Made by a program: the position numbers and the translations under genes. Below, in pieces: positions 1 through 7,762 of a DNA stretch of 64,000 nucleotides; within the stretch, counting starts at the first letter, position 1, and every line of letters starts with the position of its first letter. Under the pieces are notes generated by a model, which was not told the DNA's origin, did not search any database, and saw nothing but the letters and a program-made list of their open reading frames with translations. The stretch is from DATLFA01 sp039915945. GTDB taxonomy: Bacteria; Actinomycetota; Acidimicrobiia; Acidimicrobiales; WLNW01. The stretch covers positions 1-64,000 of the forward strand of contig JBDSMH010000093.1 in NCBI GenBank assembly GCA_039915945.1, written 5' to 3'.

Positions 1-90
1 AACGCCATCTTGTTCCTCGCATCGGACCTTGCGTCGGGTATCACCGGCGCGGTGATCGACGTCAACGCGGGGCACCAGTTCGCACCCTGA
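1..90 (+). CDS. C-terminal end of a short-chain dehydrogenase/reductase (partial)
   Basis: Last 29 codons of a gene that enters from the left edge and stops at TGA. The residues 'SGITGAVIDVNAG' match the final beta-strand of short-chain dehydrogenases/reductases, where a TG-x(4)-VDGG motif is usual; here it reads VNAG. The Rossmann and catalytic parts lie outside the window, so the substrate cannot be told. The next gene is convergent and ends 24 nt away. Confidence 0.7.
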   Translation, partial: NAILFLASDLASGITGAVIDVNAGHQFAP

Positions 91-114
91 CGAATGCGAC
101 GCACGCTCGTGCCG

Positions 115-618
115 TCAGCGCGGCGCGTTTTCGGCTTGCAGAATGTCGTCGATCTGCCCGAGCGCGGCCGCCATTCCTTCTGCCATGCCCATGTTGACCA
201 ACTGCTGCATGGACTCGAGCGAACTGAACGTGGTTGCGATGACCATCCGCGTGCCACCCGTCGGTTGTTCGACGAGATCGACGCGGATCGTGGTCGTCGG
301 CATGTCGGGATTGGGTACACCGTCCGCGTCCGCGAAGCCGTCTTCGAACTCGAGCCGGCGCGGCGCGTCGCGCGCGAGCACGCGCCACCATCCACCGTGC
401 TGGTCACCCTCTGGGCCGGTCATGAAGTACTTGACCGAACCGCCCGGCGTCAGGTCATGATCGACGACGGTTGCCGGATAGGTGGGCGGGCCCCACCACT
501 GCTCGAGTTGACGCGGGTTGTCCCACAACTGCCACACGCGCTCGATGGGCGCGTCGAACTCTGCGGTGATGGTCATCGCCAACGCATCGGTGTCCTTGTG
601 CACACTGGTCACGGTCAC
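115..618 (-). CDS. SRPBCC (AHSA1/START-like) domain protein
   Basis: 167-residue protein of the SRPBCC helix-grip fold, which forms a deep hydrophobic ligand pocket; many are small-molecule binders of unknown ligand. Visible hallmarks are the N-terminal 'FDAPIERVWQLW', the 'QLEQWWGPP' loop typical of AHSA1 domains, and the C-terminal amphipathic helix. It starts with GTG and overlaps the stop of the upstream ArsR gene by 4 nt (GTGA), so the pair is translationally coupled. ArsR-AHSA1 pairs are common in actinomycetes; the ArsR protein probably controls both genes. Confidence 0.85.
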   Translation of the reverse strand: MTVTSVHKDTDALAMTITAEFDAPIERVWQLWDNPRQLEQWWGPPTYPATVVDHDLTPGGSVKYFMTGPEGDQHGGWWRVLARDAPRRLEFEDGFADADGVPNPDMPTTTIRVDLVEQPTGGTRMVIATTFSSLESMQQLVNMGMAEGMAAALGQIDDILQAENAPR

Positions 619-986
619 GGGTTTGCTCCTTCAGTCGACTCGGCGAGAACGTCGCCGAAACGGTCCATGCGGCTTCGCCACATTGCTTCGAGTTGCTCGA
701 GCAGTCGGTACGCGGTGTGGACGGTGTCCACGTTGCCCCGCACCACTTGCTCCCGTCCCCGGCGCTGCTTGACCACGAGGCCCGCGCGCTCGAGTACCGC
801 CACATGCTTTTGCACCGCCGCGAAGCTCATCAGATAGCCGCGGGCGAGCGACGACACCGAGTGTTCGGCCTGCATCGTCCGCTTGACGATGTCGCGTCGG
901 GTGGCGTCGGCCAGCGCATGAAACAGCAGGTCCGCTTGCTGTTCTGCCCGGGCACCGGCCTGACGTTCGAGCTGTCGTACAACCAT
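615..986 (-). CDS. ArsR-family winged-helix repressor, leaderless, paired with SRPBCC gene
   Basis: 123-residue winged-helix regulator. Helices around 'ADATRRDIVKRTM', the recognition segment 'YLMSFAAVQKHVAVLERAGLV' region and the wing 'KQRRGREQ' fit the ArsR/SdpR family without metal-binding cysteines. The ATG at 986 was chosen because it lies exactly at the centre of a perfect 18-bp palindrome (978-995) and the protein then begins MVVRQLE as in related ArsR proteins; no Shine-Dalgarno is possible upstream, so the mRNA is probably leaderless and the operator covers the start codon. Followed with 4-nt overlap by the SRPBCC gene. Confidence 0.85.
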   Translation of the reverse strand: MVVRQLERQAGARAEQQADLLFHALADATRRDIVKRTMQAEHSVSSLARGYLMSFAAVQKHVAVLERAGLVVKQRRGREQVVRGNVDTVHTAYRLLEQLEAMWRSRMDRFGDVLAESTEGANP

Positions 987-995
987 ATGGTTGTA
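978..995. promoter_or_regulatory. Palindromic operator over the ArsR start codon
   Basis: The 18-bp sequence TACAACCATATGGTTGTA is its own reverse complement. The ATG of the minus-strand ArsR gene sits in its centre. A bound ArsR dimer would block both transcription start and translation start, which is the expected autorepressor geometry for leaderless ArsR/SRPBCC pairs. Binding itself is inferred. Confidence 0.7.
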
Positions 996-1079
996 GGTTA
1001 GGCGTCGCCGCGGCGCACCGCAAGTGCCAGAGGACGAAGGTCCCTGTTCATCGGGCCGCAATGAGCGCACGCTGCAGCC

Positions 1080-1514
1080 ATGGATCCTTTGTCGCCCAAC
1101 TCACCGTCGTTGCCCGTAGACCGTGTCGGGATCGAGATCCTCTCGTTCGACCAATGCCGCGACCTGCTCACTGCGGGTGTCGTGGGACGCATCGGCCTGT
1201 TCGTCAACGGCGAACCCGTCATCCTTCCGGTCAACTATCGCTATGCGCTCGGGTCGATCGTGTTTCGCACTGCGCTCGGCGAAAAGTCCGACGCCGCGAT
1301 GATGGACAAGCCCGTTGCATTCGAGATCGACGATTGGGATGCGACGCAACAAAAGGGCTGGAGCGTTCTCGTCAAGGGCACCGCGCACGAAGTGGACGCC
1401 GACGACGCGGCCGCCGCGGAGGCCGCGGCTCTGCAACCGTGGGCCCGCGCCGTCGAACGTGATATCTGGGTGCGCATCGTGCCGAACGAGATCACCGGCC
1501 GGCGCGTCGCGTAA
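1080..1514 (+). CDS. Pyridoxamine 5'-phosphate oxidase-like flavin/F420-binding protein
   Basis: 144-residue protein with the split-barrel pattern of the PNPOx-like family: 'ILSFDQCRDLLTAGVVGRIGL' region, 'GEPVILPVNYRY', the 'IVFRTALGEKSDAAM' strand-turn and 'VAFEIDDWD'. This matches the NimA/PF12900-type group, whose members bind FMN, F420 or heme and reduce small molecules. No Shine-Dalgarno is obvious before ATG 1080, so a shorter form starting near the VDRVGIEIL segment is possible. It stands alone, divergent from the ArsR/SRPBCC pair. Confidence 0.75.
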   Translation: MDPLSPNSPSLPVDRVGIEILSFDQCRDLLTAGVVGRIGLFVNGEPVILPVNYRYALGSIVFRTALGEKSDAAMMDKPVAFEIDDWDATQQKGWSVLVKGTAHEVDADDAAAAEAAALQPWARAVERDIWVRIVPNEITGRRVA

Positions 1515-1710
1515 GCAGCGCGTCGAGTCGAACCCCCCTCCTCGATCCAGGGCAGAGTGCCAACTGGATCGCGTCGAGTTCGCGCAAGGTGACCGGCGCG
1601 ATCACCTGCCGCGTCTTCGCGGTGCGCTACGAACGGAGTTGAGTGATCCGACAGCGCAGCCGTGACGAACGGAGCATGAGGCGACGGGTTCGCCGGGACG
1701 GAGAACAGCC

Positions 1711-2121
1711 ATGCAACGATCGGCAGCGCTCGAACAACTGGTCAACGACTGGTTCGCGGCGGCTTCGTCCGGCGAGCGCGCGATCGTCGAGCGGCATGTC
1801 TCGCCGCGGGCAGAGGTGTGGCTCGTGGGCAGCGATCCGGCAGAGTGGTTGCAGGGCGGACACGACGTCGCTGCGTTCCTCGCCGGCGAAGTCGAAGGTG
1901 CGGCAGGAAACGTCCGCTTCACTCCGAGCGAAACCGAGGCGTACGAGGAGGGCACCGTCGGCTGGGCCGCCACCAAGCTGACGATCACGTTGCCTGACGG
2001 CAAGCACGTCTCCCCCCGCTGGACGTCGGTCTTCCATCGCGAGGGCGATGTCTGGAAGTTCGTGCAGACACACGCATCGATCGGCGTCGCGAACGACGAC
2101 GTCGGTTGGGAGTACGCCTGA
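1711..2121 (+). CDS. SnoaL-like / NTF2-fold protein
   Basis: 136 residues. 'ALEQLVNDWFAAASSGE' as the first helix, 'WLQGGHDVAAFL', then alternating strands ending 'RWTSVFHREGDVWKFVQTHASI' region form the usual SnoaL-like cone-shaped fold with a buried ligand cavity. Such proteins are cyclases, isomerases or ligand sensors; nothing here fixes the reaction. A good ribosome-binding site (GGACGGAGAA) precedes ATG 1711. A second NTF2-fold gene follows 62 nt downstream but is only distantly similar. Confidence 0.75.
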   Translation: MQRSAALEQLVNDWFAAASSGERAIVERHVSPRAEVWLVGSDPAEWLQGGHDVAAFLAGEVEGAAGNVRFTPSETEAYEEGTVGWAATKLTITLPDGKHVSPRWTSVFHREGDVWKFVQTHASIGVANDDVGWEYA

Positions 2122-2183
2122 TCGCACCCTAAGGTTGCGCCGTTCCCGCTCGGAGCGACCGCGTGGGTGTTGGGGGGTTCGCC

Positions 2184-2642
2184 ATGCCGCGTTGGACGCG
2201 CGACGAGATCGAAGAACAGTGGGCGCACTATCAAAAGGTGGCGCGGCGCTGTGGCCCGGCCGGCAATTGGGACGAGTTCGTCGATCTCTACACCGAAGAT
2301 GCCGTGATGATCGTGTCCGGCGCGGGCAAGATCGGTGGCCGCGAAGCCATGCGCCGTTGGTACCGCGAGGCGTTCGCGACAGAACCCATGCGTTCACTCG
2401 CCTACTACCCCGTCGAGTGGTACATGATCGACGAGTACCGCGGCTGGTTGAGTTGCGAATTCAAGAACCGCATGATGGATCCCGGTGACGGCAGCGTGCA
2501 CGAGTTCTCTTGTTTCAGCCTGCTGAAGTACGCCGGCGATGGGCAGTGGTCCTACGAAGAGGACAAGCTCGACCCGACCGAAATGGAAGCGGTACTCACC
2601 GGTTGGTACGCGGCAAAGGCCCGCCTGCAATCTGCGGAGTGA
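2184..2642 (+). CDS. NTF2-fold / SnoaL-like protein
   Basis: 152 residues, beginning MPRWTRDEIEEQWAHYQ, with 'NWDEFVDLYTEDAVMI' and 'KIGGREAMRRWYREAF' as in polyketide-cyclase-like SnoaL proteins. ATG 2184 was preferred to the in-frame GTG at 2163 because a G6 run lies six bases before it. The ligand is unknown. The gene follows another NTF2-fold gene in the same direction and could share its transcript. Confidence 0.75.
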   Translation: MPRWTRDEIEEQWAHYQKVARRCGPAGNWDEFVDLYTEDAVMIVSGAGKIGGREAMRRWYREAFATEPMRSLAYYPVEWYMIDEYRGWLSCEFKNRMMDPGDGSVHEFSCFSLLKYAGDGQWSYEEDKLDPTEMEAVLTGWYAAKARLQSAE

Positions 2643-2667
2643 ACGACGGGCGCGTGTGCCGACGCGC

Positions 2668-3276
2668 TCAGTACATCCACGGATCGCTGAAGTCGAGGTA
2701 TTCGTCGACCTGCGTGGCCGTCATCAGTTCGTCGAGCATCGCCTTGGCCTCGGGCGACGGTTCCTGCATGGCCACCTCGCCGGCGCGCGCCGCGGCTTCG
2801 GACGTGAAATAGACGACGTCGGTATAGGTGCCGTCGGCGTGCATGATGATTTCTTCGCCGATCACATCGGGACGCATTTTGGACATCACCGATTCGAACT
2901 CGCCGATGCGCTTGTTGATAGCTGCGAGCCGGGGCGGATCGGTCACATGCCCGACCATCACCTGCAGGAAACTGGCGTCGTTGTTGGCGCCCCCGAGCAT
3001 CGTCACGATGTCAGTACTCTCGCTGAACGACACCGAGTTGACGCAGCGCTCCATCTCGGCCCACCACGCTCCCTGTTCGGGTCGCTCGCTGTTGGTGCGC
3101 GCGGCCGCTTCGGATTCGAATCGCGCGAGCACCATGAAACGCCCGTCGCCGGTCACCCCGCCGGTACCGCCCAGAAATCCCTTGGCGCCCGGTCGAAGCT
3201 CGGCGTCCCATTTGTCGGAGGTGCGCCGGAACTCGTCGGCGTCGGTGACGTTGCCGCGAATGACTTGGATGAACAT
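2668..3276 (-). CDS. Tandem dimeric alpha/beta-barrel protein (ABM-like duplication)
   Basis: 202 residues made of two similar halves. The N-terminal half has 'FIQVIRGNVTDADEFRRT' and 'GRFMVLARFESEAAARTNSE'; the C-terminal half repeats the pattern with 'FLQVMVGHVTDPPRLAAI' and 'GTYTDVVYFTSEAAARAGE'. This is the ferredoxin-like barrel of antibiotic-biosynthesis-monooxygenase and related domains, duplicated so that one chain can mimic a dimer. No catalytic residues can be assigned. A GGGAGGAACC ribosome-binding site precedes ATG 3276. Convergent with the NTF2 gene (25 nt gap). Confidence 0.7.
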   Translation of the reverse strand: MFIQVIRGNVTDADEFRRTSDKWDAELRPGAKGFLGGTGGVTGDGRFMVLARFESEAAARTNSERPEQGAWWAEMERCVNSVSFSESTDIVTMLGGANNDASFLQVMVGHVTDPPRLAAINKRIGEFESVMSKMRPDVIGEEIIMHADGTYTDVVYFTSEAAARAGEVAMQEPSPEAKAMLDELMTATQVDEYLDFSDPWMY

Positions 3277-3350
3277 GGTTCCTCCCGTAGATCGACTGTT
3301 ACGCAGTAGGTGTCTCGCCGCGGCAGGTGCGTTACATCAGGGCCGCCGCA

Positions 3351-3602
3351 TCAGTCGCTTTGCCATCGGCGGTAGAGCGCGACGAGGTCGGCTCTCGTCT
3401 CGACATCGATCGCTTCGGGCTCGATGCGACCCATCGCCGCGAGTGTGCGCCGCATCTGTTCGAGATATTCCGTGCAATGAGGACAGCCTTCGAGGTGTGC
3501 CTCGAACCGCGCCCGGTCGCGCGCCGAGAGGGCGTCCTCGAGATATGCGGTGACGAGGTCGACTGCCTGCCGGCAGACGATCGCTCTTCGGCGCCAGAGC
3601 AC
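3351..3602 (-). CDS. Zinc-binding anti-sigma factor (ZAS domain)
   Basis: 83-residue cytoplasmic protein with the ZAS signature Cys10-x25-His36-x3-Cys40-x2-Cys43 ('HLEGCPHC'), which binds zinc and holds ECF sigma factors inactive. No transmembrane segment follows, so it is a soluble anti-sigma factor, possibly redox-responsive. It starts with GTG 3 nt after the stop of the ECF sigma gene, so both are one transcript. The target sigma factor is inferred from adjacency. Confidence 0.85.
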   Translation of the reverse strand: MLWRRRAIVCRQAVDLVTAYLEDALSARDRARFEAHLEGCPHCTEYLEQMRRTLAAMGRIEPEAIDVETRADLVALYRRWQSD

Positions 3603-3605
3603 GGG

Positions 3606-4199
3606 CTAGTTCCTCCCCACGTCGAGTTCGACCTGATTGCGAATACGCGCGCGACCGCGATGCAACAGCACGCGCAAGTTGCCTTCGCTGATCCCCAACA
3701 ATCCACACACTTCCGAGGAGGGTAGGCCTTCGAAGTCGCGCAACAAAACTGCTTGCCGCTGTGCGGCAGGCAACGCATCGAAGCAGCCTCGGATGCTCGC
3801 AACCACTTGCACCGCCGCGATCCGTTCGACGGCGTCATCGGGCCACGGCACCGGCGGCGATGTCCACTCACCCCCGCGCCCGAATCGTTCTTCGGGCACC
3901 CCCCGCTCGTCGTCGAAGTCGACCGGCACCTGCCGTCGTTCGCGCGCACCGGCGCGACGGGCACAGTTGGCGACGATGCTGAAGAGCCACGTGCGCAGCG
4001 TCGATCTTCCTTCGAAGCCACCGATGCCGCGCACCACCCCGAGCCACGACTCTTGGACGACTTCCTCGGCAACGGCTCGGCTGGGTACGAAGGTCGACGC
4101 AAAGCGCAGCATCGGCGCGTGAAATTGGTCGACGAGCGCGACGAAGGCCGCTTCGTCTCCGGCCCGGAGCCGAGCTACCAGCTCGGCGTCGTTGCTCAC
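3606..4199 (-). CDS. ECF-family RNA polymerase sigma factor
   Basis: 197 residues with both ECF domains: sigma-2 ('FHAPMLRFASTFVPSRAVAEE', then 'VVQESWLGVVRGI' and 'RSTLRTWLFSIVANCARR') and sigma-4 ('ALPAAQRQAVLLRDFEGLPSSE' region, 'GISEGNLRVLLHRGRARIR'). It directs RNA polymerase to a small regulon and is released by loss of the downstream zinc anti-sigma factor. The start is GTG 4199. A linker of about 40 residues between the domains is rich in acidic and Pro residues. The target promoters are not evident. Confidence 0.9.
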   Translation of the reverse strand: MSNDAELVARLRAGDEAAFVALVDQFHAPMLRFASTFVPSRAVAEEVVQESWLGVVRGIGGFEGRSTLRTWLFSIVANCARRAGARERRQVPVDFDDERGVPEERFGRGGEWTSPPVPWPDDAVERIAAVQVVASIRGCFDALPAAQRQAVLLRDFEGLPSSEVCGLLGISEGNLRVLLHRGRARIRNQVELDVGRN

Positions 4200-4216
4200 G
4201 GGGCGAGCTTATGACG

Positions 4217-5062
4217 TCAACGCTTGTCGGCGGAGATCAACCACACTGAGGAACGGAATACGACGCCCTCGGTGGTGTCGTGCTCGATGATCACCTGCTG
4301 TAGCGCCGCGAGGGCGCGGGCCCGATCGGCGTCGTCGAGACCCTGCAGCAGACCGCGGACGATGCCGGTACGACGCGTGAACGCGAACGCGTCGTCCGCA
4401 TCGGCACCGACCCAGAACGGTCCGTCGAAGGGCTCTATCTGTACGTTGCCGAAACCCGTGTTCGTGAGGACCACGCGAACTCCGTCGGGGTCGGCCAGCC
4501 CGAGCGGCCCCGGCCCACCCATCGGCGGCGATGGCAGCGTGCGACCAACGGCGAGGGCGCCGCGCAAGGCCGAGATCCATTCGTTGTTGTCGACGTCTTG
4601 CCACGCGACCATCACCAGTCGACAGCCCTGGCGCATGGCACCGGCGATGTTGGTGAACGCCGCTTGGCGATCCGCGAAGAACATCGCGCCGAAGCGGCTG
4701 ACGACGATGTCGAACCGGTCGGACCCGAAGTCGTGCACTTGCGCGTCGGCCTGTGCGAACCGTGCGTTGGGCAGGCCCTCGGCCATCGTCAATTCACGGG
4801 CCCGCTCGAGCATCCGTGACGACAGATCGACACCGAGTGCGGACCCCTCGACCGCTATCCGGGCGGCCGCACGGGTCGTCTCGCCGTTGCCGCATCCGAT
4901 ATCGAGCACAGCGGCCGCCCGAGTGATCGCGGCATGGTCGAGAAGTGCTCGGTGGTAGCCAGCGACCGCGCGGTCATACCGCTGCCAATCGGTCGCCCAG
5001 TCGTCACCTTCGTCGCCATCCCAGGCCGCGGCCATATCGACGTTCGCGATCACATTCGCCAT
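4217..5062 (-). CDS. Class I SAM-dependent methyltransferase
   Basis: 281 residues of the UbiE/Methyltransf_11 type. Motif I is 'VLDIGCGNGETT', followed by the acidic SAM ribose ligand in 'ALGVDLSSRMLE', motif II 'RFAQADAQVHDF', and 'DIVVSRFGAMFFAD'. The substrate is unknown. ATG 5062 precedes MANVIANVDMAAAW. It ends 17 nt before the ECF sigma gene starts and runs in the same direction, so it may be the first gene of that transcript. The divergent neighbour is an ArsR gene. Confidence 0.85.
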   Translation of the reverse strand: MANVIANVDMAAAWDGDEGDDWATDWQRYDRAVAGYHRALLDHAAITRAAAVLDIGCGNGETTRAAARIAVEGSALGVDLSSRMLERARELTMAEGLPNARFAQADAQVHDFGSDRFDIVVSRFGAMFFADRQAAFTNIAGAMRQGCRLVMVAWQDVDNNEWISALRGALAVGRTLPSPPMGGPGPLGLADPDGVRVVLTNTGFGNVQIEPFDGPFWVGADADDAFAFTRRTGIVRGLLQGLDDADRARALAALQQVIIEHDTTEGVVFRSSVWLISADKR

Positions 5063-5147
5063 CGCGCCCTCCCCTCGCTCGCCCGTGCTCCATCGCGTGG
5101 ATTACACCCGGCAAGGGCGACTGCGCAACGACAACAGCTAATATTGC

Positions 5148-5176
5148 TTGACACGTATATGCTGATCTAGTTATAT
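5148..5176 (+). promoter_or_regulatory. Sigma-70-type promoter of the ArsR/SRPBCC pair
   Basis: TTGACA at 5148-5153 and TTATAT at 5171-5176, separated by 17 bp, six bases before ATG 5183. The AT content is far above that of the surroundings. The spacing implies a leaderless or nearly leaderless mRNA. Confidence 0.65.
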
Positions 5177-5182
5177 AGCGGG

Positions 5183-5503
5183 ATGTCCGTCGACGTCTTC
5201 ACCGTGCTCGTGGAACCGACGCGTCGGCGCATCCTCGACGAGTTGCGTCGAGACGAATGCAGCGTCAACGAGTTGGTTCGCACCCTCGCGGTCAGCCAAC
5301 CGGCCGTCTCCAAGCATCTCAAGGTGTTGCGCGACGCCGGTTTCGTCTCTGTTCGCGCCGCGGCGCAACAACGCATCTATTCGGTCGACACTCGCCCGTT
5401 CGAAGCGCTCGACGATTGGCTCACGCCGTATCGGCAGTTGTGGACCGCACGTCTCGATGCGCTCGAACGTCACCTCGATCGCCAGCCCGACGGTCAGGAG
5501 TGA
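5183..5503 (+). CDS. ArsR-family transcriptional repressor
   Basis: 106 residues: 'VFTVLVEPTRRRILDELRRDE', recognition helix 'AVSQPAVSKHLKVLRDAG', wing 'VRAAAQQRIYSVD', and a C-terminal tail 'LDDWLTPYRQLWTARLDALE' typical of ArsR proteins paired with AHSA1 genes. No cysteine metal site. Transcribed from a consensus promoter only a few bases upstream; the following SRPBCC gene starts 2 nt after the stop. It probably represses its own operon and responds to an unknown ligand. Confidence 0.9.
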   Translation: MSVDVFTVLVEPTRRRILDELRRDECSVNELVRTLAVSQPAVSKHLKVLRDAGFVSVRAAAQQRIYSVDTRPFEALDDWLTPYRQLWTARLDALERHLDRQPDGQE

Positions 5504-5505
5504 AC

Positions 5506-6045
5506 ATGAACGACGACCAGTTCGAACCGAGCCCACTCGCCGATGTCGAATTTCGCACGACCGGCACACGCGCCACGTTGGTGTTCGTACGGCAACTACG
5601 CCACTCCCCCGCAAAGGTGTGGGCTGCGCTAACCGACCCGGCCCAACTACCGCAATGGGCACCGTTCACCGCCGACCGCGACCTCGGTCAACTCGGCACG
5701 ACCACACTCACGAAGACCGACGGGCAAGACCCCGCCACCGCCGCGCTGCCCGCGCAAGTGACACACTGCGAACCACCGACGCTGCTCGAGTACACGTGGG
5801 GCGATGATGTGTTGCGCTGGCAACTCGAGGCCAACGAGGGCGGCACCCTGCTGACGCTGCTGCACACGACCGACGACCCAACGATGGTGCCGAAGGTGGC
5901 CGCGGGTTGGCATCTCTGCCTCGATGTCGCCGAACGGTTACTCGACGGCCGCCCCGTCGGGCCCATCGTCGGCGCGGCGGCAATGGACCACGGATGGCCG
6001 GCGCTACACGACGCCTACGCGGCCGCGCTGTCGATCGCCGACTAG
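5506..6045 (+). CDS. SRPBCC (AHSA1-like) domain protein
   Basis: 179 residues, start ATG 5506 right after the ArsR stop with an AGGAG ribosome-binding site. 'VFVRQLRHSPAKVWAALTDP' and 'QLPQWAPF' are the helix-grip hallmarks; 'GTLLTLLHTTDDPTMVPKVAAG' region and 'GWHLCLDVAERLL' give the C-terminal strand and long helix. It belongs to the same broad family as the protein at 115-618 but is clearly divergent. The role is unknown; coupling to the ArsR suggests that it binds or modifies the inducer. Confidence 0.85.
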   Translation: MNDDQFEPSPLADVEFRTTGTRATLVFVRQLRHSPAKVWAALTDPAQLPQWAPFTADRDLGQLGTTTLTKTDGQDPATAALPAQVTHCEPPTLLEYTWGDDVLRWQLEANEGGTLLTLLHTTDDPTMVPKVAAGWHLCLDVAERLLDGRPVGPIVGAAAMDHGWPALHDAYAAALSIAD

Positions 6046-6099
6046 TGGCCTGTCGCTCAATCAATGAGGTAGGTCGCCGGGGACGCCATGACCACGCCT

Positions 6100-6124
6100 G
6101 GTAGGGCTAGCGCAGAACGGGCAA
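6100..6124 (+). repeat. Direct repeat copy A (25 bp)
   Basis: Identical over 25 bp to 6900-6924; similarity continues about 10 bp further with small gaps (GCAA-TATGCGC versus GCAAATATGCGC). The two copies bracket an 800-bp segment that contains the small secreted-protein gene at 6518-6787. Confidence 0.75.
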
Positions 6125-6452
6125 TATGCGCAGCGTCCTCAGGCAGGGGGCACCCGGCTCGTGATCAGGCAATCTGAGCCCGTAATGGAACCGGCGCTCG
6201 TGGAGATTGAGTTCACGCCACTGGCATGATCCGTAGACGCGCACCGCGTCGTTTCTTTCCTGACGCTCATGAGTGGCCGTTCTGTGGCACACGGAGGCTG
6301 TCACCCGACGCAGCCGCAACGGTTCAGGTTGCGCTGATGACATGGCGTCGTTCTGGATCCGGAGGGTGGAGACAACATCGGTTCAATGCGTCTGCTCGAT
6401 CTCGACGATCTCAGTGACGGCAGCCCTCACCGGCAATCAGGACCAGATACGC

Positions 6453-6489
6453 GAACGACGCCCGCCCCGAATGGGGACGGGCGTCGTTC
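6453..6489 (-). terminator. Strong hairpin terminator
   Basis: A perfect 12-bp stem (6453-6464 with 6478-6489) extended by a 4-bp CCCC/GGGG inner stem, 28 nt beyond the stop of the minus-strand gene 6518-6787. There is no T-run, as is common for actinobacterial terminators. Confidence 0.65.
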
Positions 6490-6517
6490 ATGAAGGCTAT
6501 GCGTGACTGCACGAACC

Positions 6518-6787
6518 TCAGGGCTGCTGGCCGGGGGCCCGCGTGGACGGGTCGGTGCTGGTCGGTGCCCCGTTTCGGCAGTTCGATGCACCAGGGGTCC
6601 CGGCGTGCGGCCGCGTGCTGCCCTCGTTCGTGTGTGTCGCTTCCTTGACGTGGTCCGTACCGAAGTAAGAGAAGCCTGGCGTGTCGCCATCGAAGCAGTG
6701 GGCGGCGGAGGCGGAGCCTGCTTGGGTCATGGTAAAACCGCCGACCATCGTGGCGGCGGCGATGGCAATGCGGAATCGCTTTTTCAT
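6518..6787 (-). CDS. Small secreted protein of unknown function
   Basis: 89 residues starting MKKRFRIAIAAATMVGG, a classical Sec signal peptide with cleavage expected after 'AGSASA'. The mature part is about 60 residues, Gly/Thr/Pro/Ser-rich and hydrophilic, with two Cys ('AHCFDGDTPG' and 'GASNCRNG') that could form one disulfide. ATG 6787 has a CAGGAG ribosome-binding site and a plausible promoter upstream. No family is recognised. A terminator follows. The gene lies between two copies of a 25-bp repeat. Confidence 0.6.
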   Translation of the reverse strand: MKKRFRIAIAAATMVGGFTMTQAGSASAAHCFDGDTPGFSYFGTDHVKEATHTNEGSTRPHAGTPGASNCRNGAPTSTDPSTRAPGQQP

Positions 6788-6834
6788 TGTGTGAGCACTC
6801 CTGTGGGGTGGATTGGATGGCGTTGTTCCGATTG

Positions 6835-6862
6835 TTCGTAACCCCACCCGGGATTGGATCAA
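6835..6862 (-). promoter_or_regulatory. Possible promoter of the small secreted-protein gene
   Basis: On the minus strand TTGATC (6862-6857) and TACGAA (6840-6835) with a 16-bp spacer, about 48 bp upstream of ATG 6787. Similarity to consensus is only moderate. Confidence 0.35.
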
Positions 6863-6899
6863 GCGATCACCAAGTTTCCTTGCGGCTGCGCCCTGCGTC

Positions 6900-6924
6900 G
6901 GTAGGGCTAGCGCAGAACGGGCAA
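6900..6924 (+). repeat. Direct repeat copy B (25 bp)
   Basis: Second copy of the 25-bp repeat found at 6100-6124, located between the divergent genes 6518-6787 and 7036-7443. It may be a duplicated regulatory segment or a recombination footprint. Confidence 0.75.
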
Positions 6925-7035
6925 ATATGCGCTCAGCGCGAGCGCCGCTCCGCCGACGAGGCGTCGTCTCAACTCGTGCGCCCCAGGACTCGGGTGAGGC
7001 ATCATTAATGTGAGCAGGCCGAAAGGGGAACCGCC

Positions 7036-7443
7036 ATGGGGCAGCACCGCAACGTCGGGCGCTGGCACGATATGCGAGAGGCGTTCTTTCGCGGTGACAT
7101 CGAGCCAGCGCTCGCTCTGTACGACGCGGACATCGTCTGGACCAACGACGAGGCGGCAGGGCCGATGAGTGGAACACACCGGGGCATCGATGCAGTGCTG
7201 ACCATGCTTGGTAGTGGAATGGAGGCGTTCGAGGGAACGCTTACCCAGGAGATCCATGAGACGCTGGCATCCGACGAGTACGTCGTCGAGATCATGACCG
7301 AGCGTGCCACGGTCCGCGGTCAGGAGTTCGAGAACCGAGCCGTGTACCTCTATCGGTTACGTGACGACAAGATCGTGGAAGTAACGACGCTGGATCGCGA
7401 TCGAGCGAAGGCAGCGACGTTTTGGGCGGCGGTCCAGAGCTGA
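7036..7443 (+). CDS. SnoaL-like / NTF2-fold protein
   Basis: 135 residues: 'MREAFFRGDIEPALALYDAD' helix, 'GTHRGIDAVLTML', and strands 'DEYVVEIMTERATVRGQEFE' and 'YLYRLRDDKIVEVTTLDRD' give the SnoaL-like fold. The family includes hydrolases, cyclases and binding proteins; no catalytic residue can be named with confidence. An AAAGGGGAA ribosome-binding site lies just upstream of ATG 7036. The gene stands alone between two secreted-protein genes. Confidence 0.75.
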   Translation: MGQHRNVGRWHDMREAFFRGDIEPALALYDADIVWTNDEAAGPMSGTHRGIDAVLTMLGSGMEAFEGTLTQEIHETLASDEYVVEIMTERATVRGQEFENRAVYLYRLRDDKIVEVTTLDRDRAKAATFWAAVQS

Positions 7444-7762
7444 CGCTGCGCGTCATGGAAGCACGGTCCGATCGCCAGCCGGGATCCGAACGGCGTTTCC
7501 AGGCAGATCGTTGCCCCCGCATGGTCTCGCGGCGCGAGCAGCCTGGCGATGCGGAGAGATCACCCGAGACCGGACGCAGATCGGCGATCTGCGATCCCCG
7601 AGCCCCGAGATGCTTTGGTGAATTTCTACGCAACGACGAGCAGTACTGCGCACCCTCTCGACTCCGTGGGGTTCCACCCAGCGGGGCCAGGTACAGGAGC
7701 GTTTCTGCGGGTGTACGATCACTCAACCCGCATCAAAATGGGCGGACAAATAAGGAGACCAC
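7444..7762. other. Intergenic region with an inverted repeat before the secreted-protein gene
   Basis: No gene seen. Near its end a 7-bp inverted repeat (TGCGGGT at 7706-7712, ACCCGCA at 7726-7732) lies about 30 bp upstream of ATG 7763 and could be an operator or a 5'-leader hairpin. The base composition resembles coding DNA, so an eroded gene cannot be excluded. Confidence 0.45.

Larger units (their letters stand above)
6046..6517. other. Non-coding stretch with a repeat copy and a terminator
   Basis: No convincing gene on either strand; the short open frames lack family resemblance and codon bias. It holds the first copy of a 25-bp direct repeat (6100-6124) and, at 6453-6489, the hairpin that ends the minus-strand secreted-protein gene. 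Confidence 0.6.
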
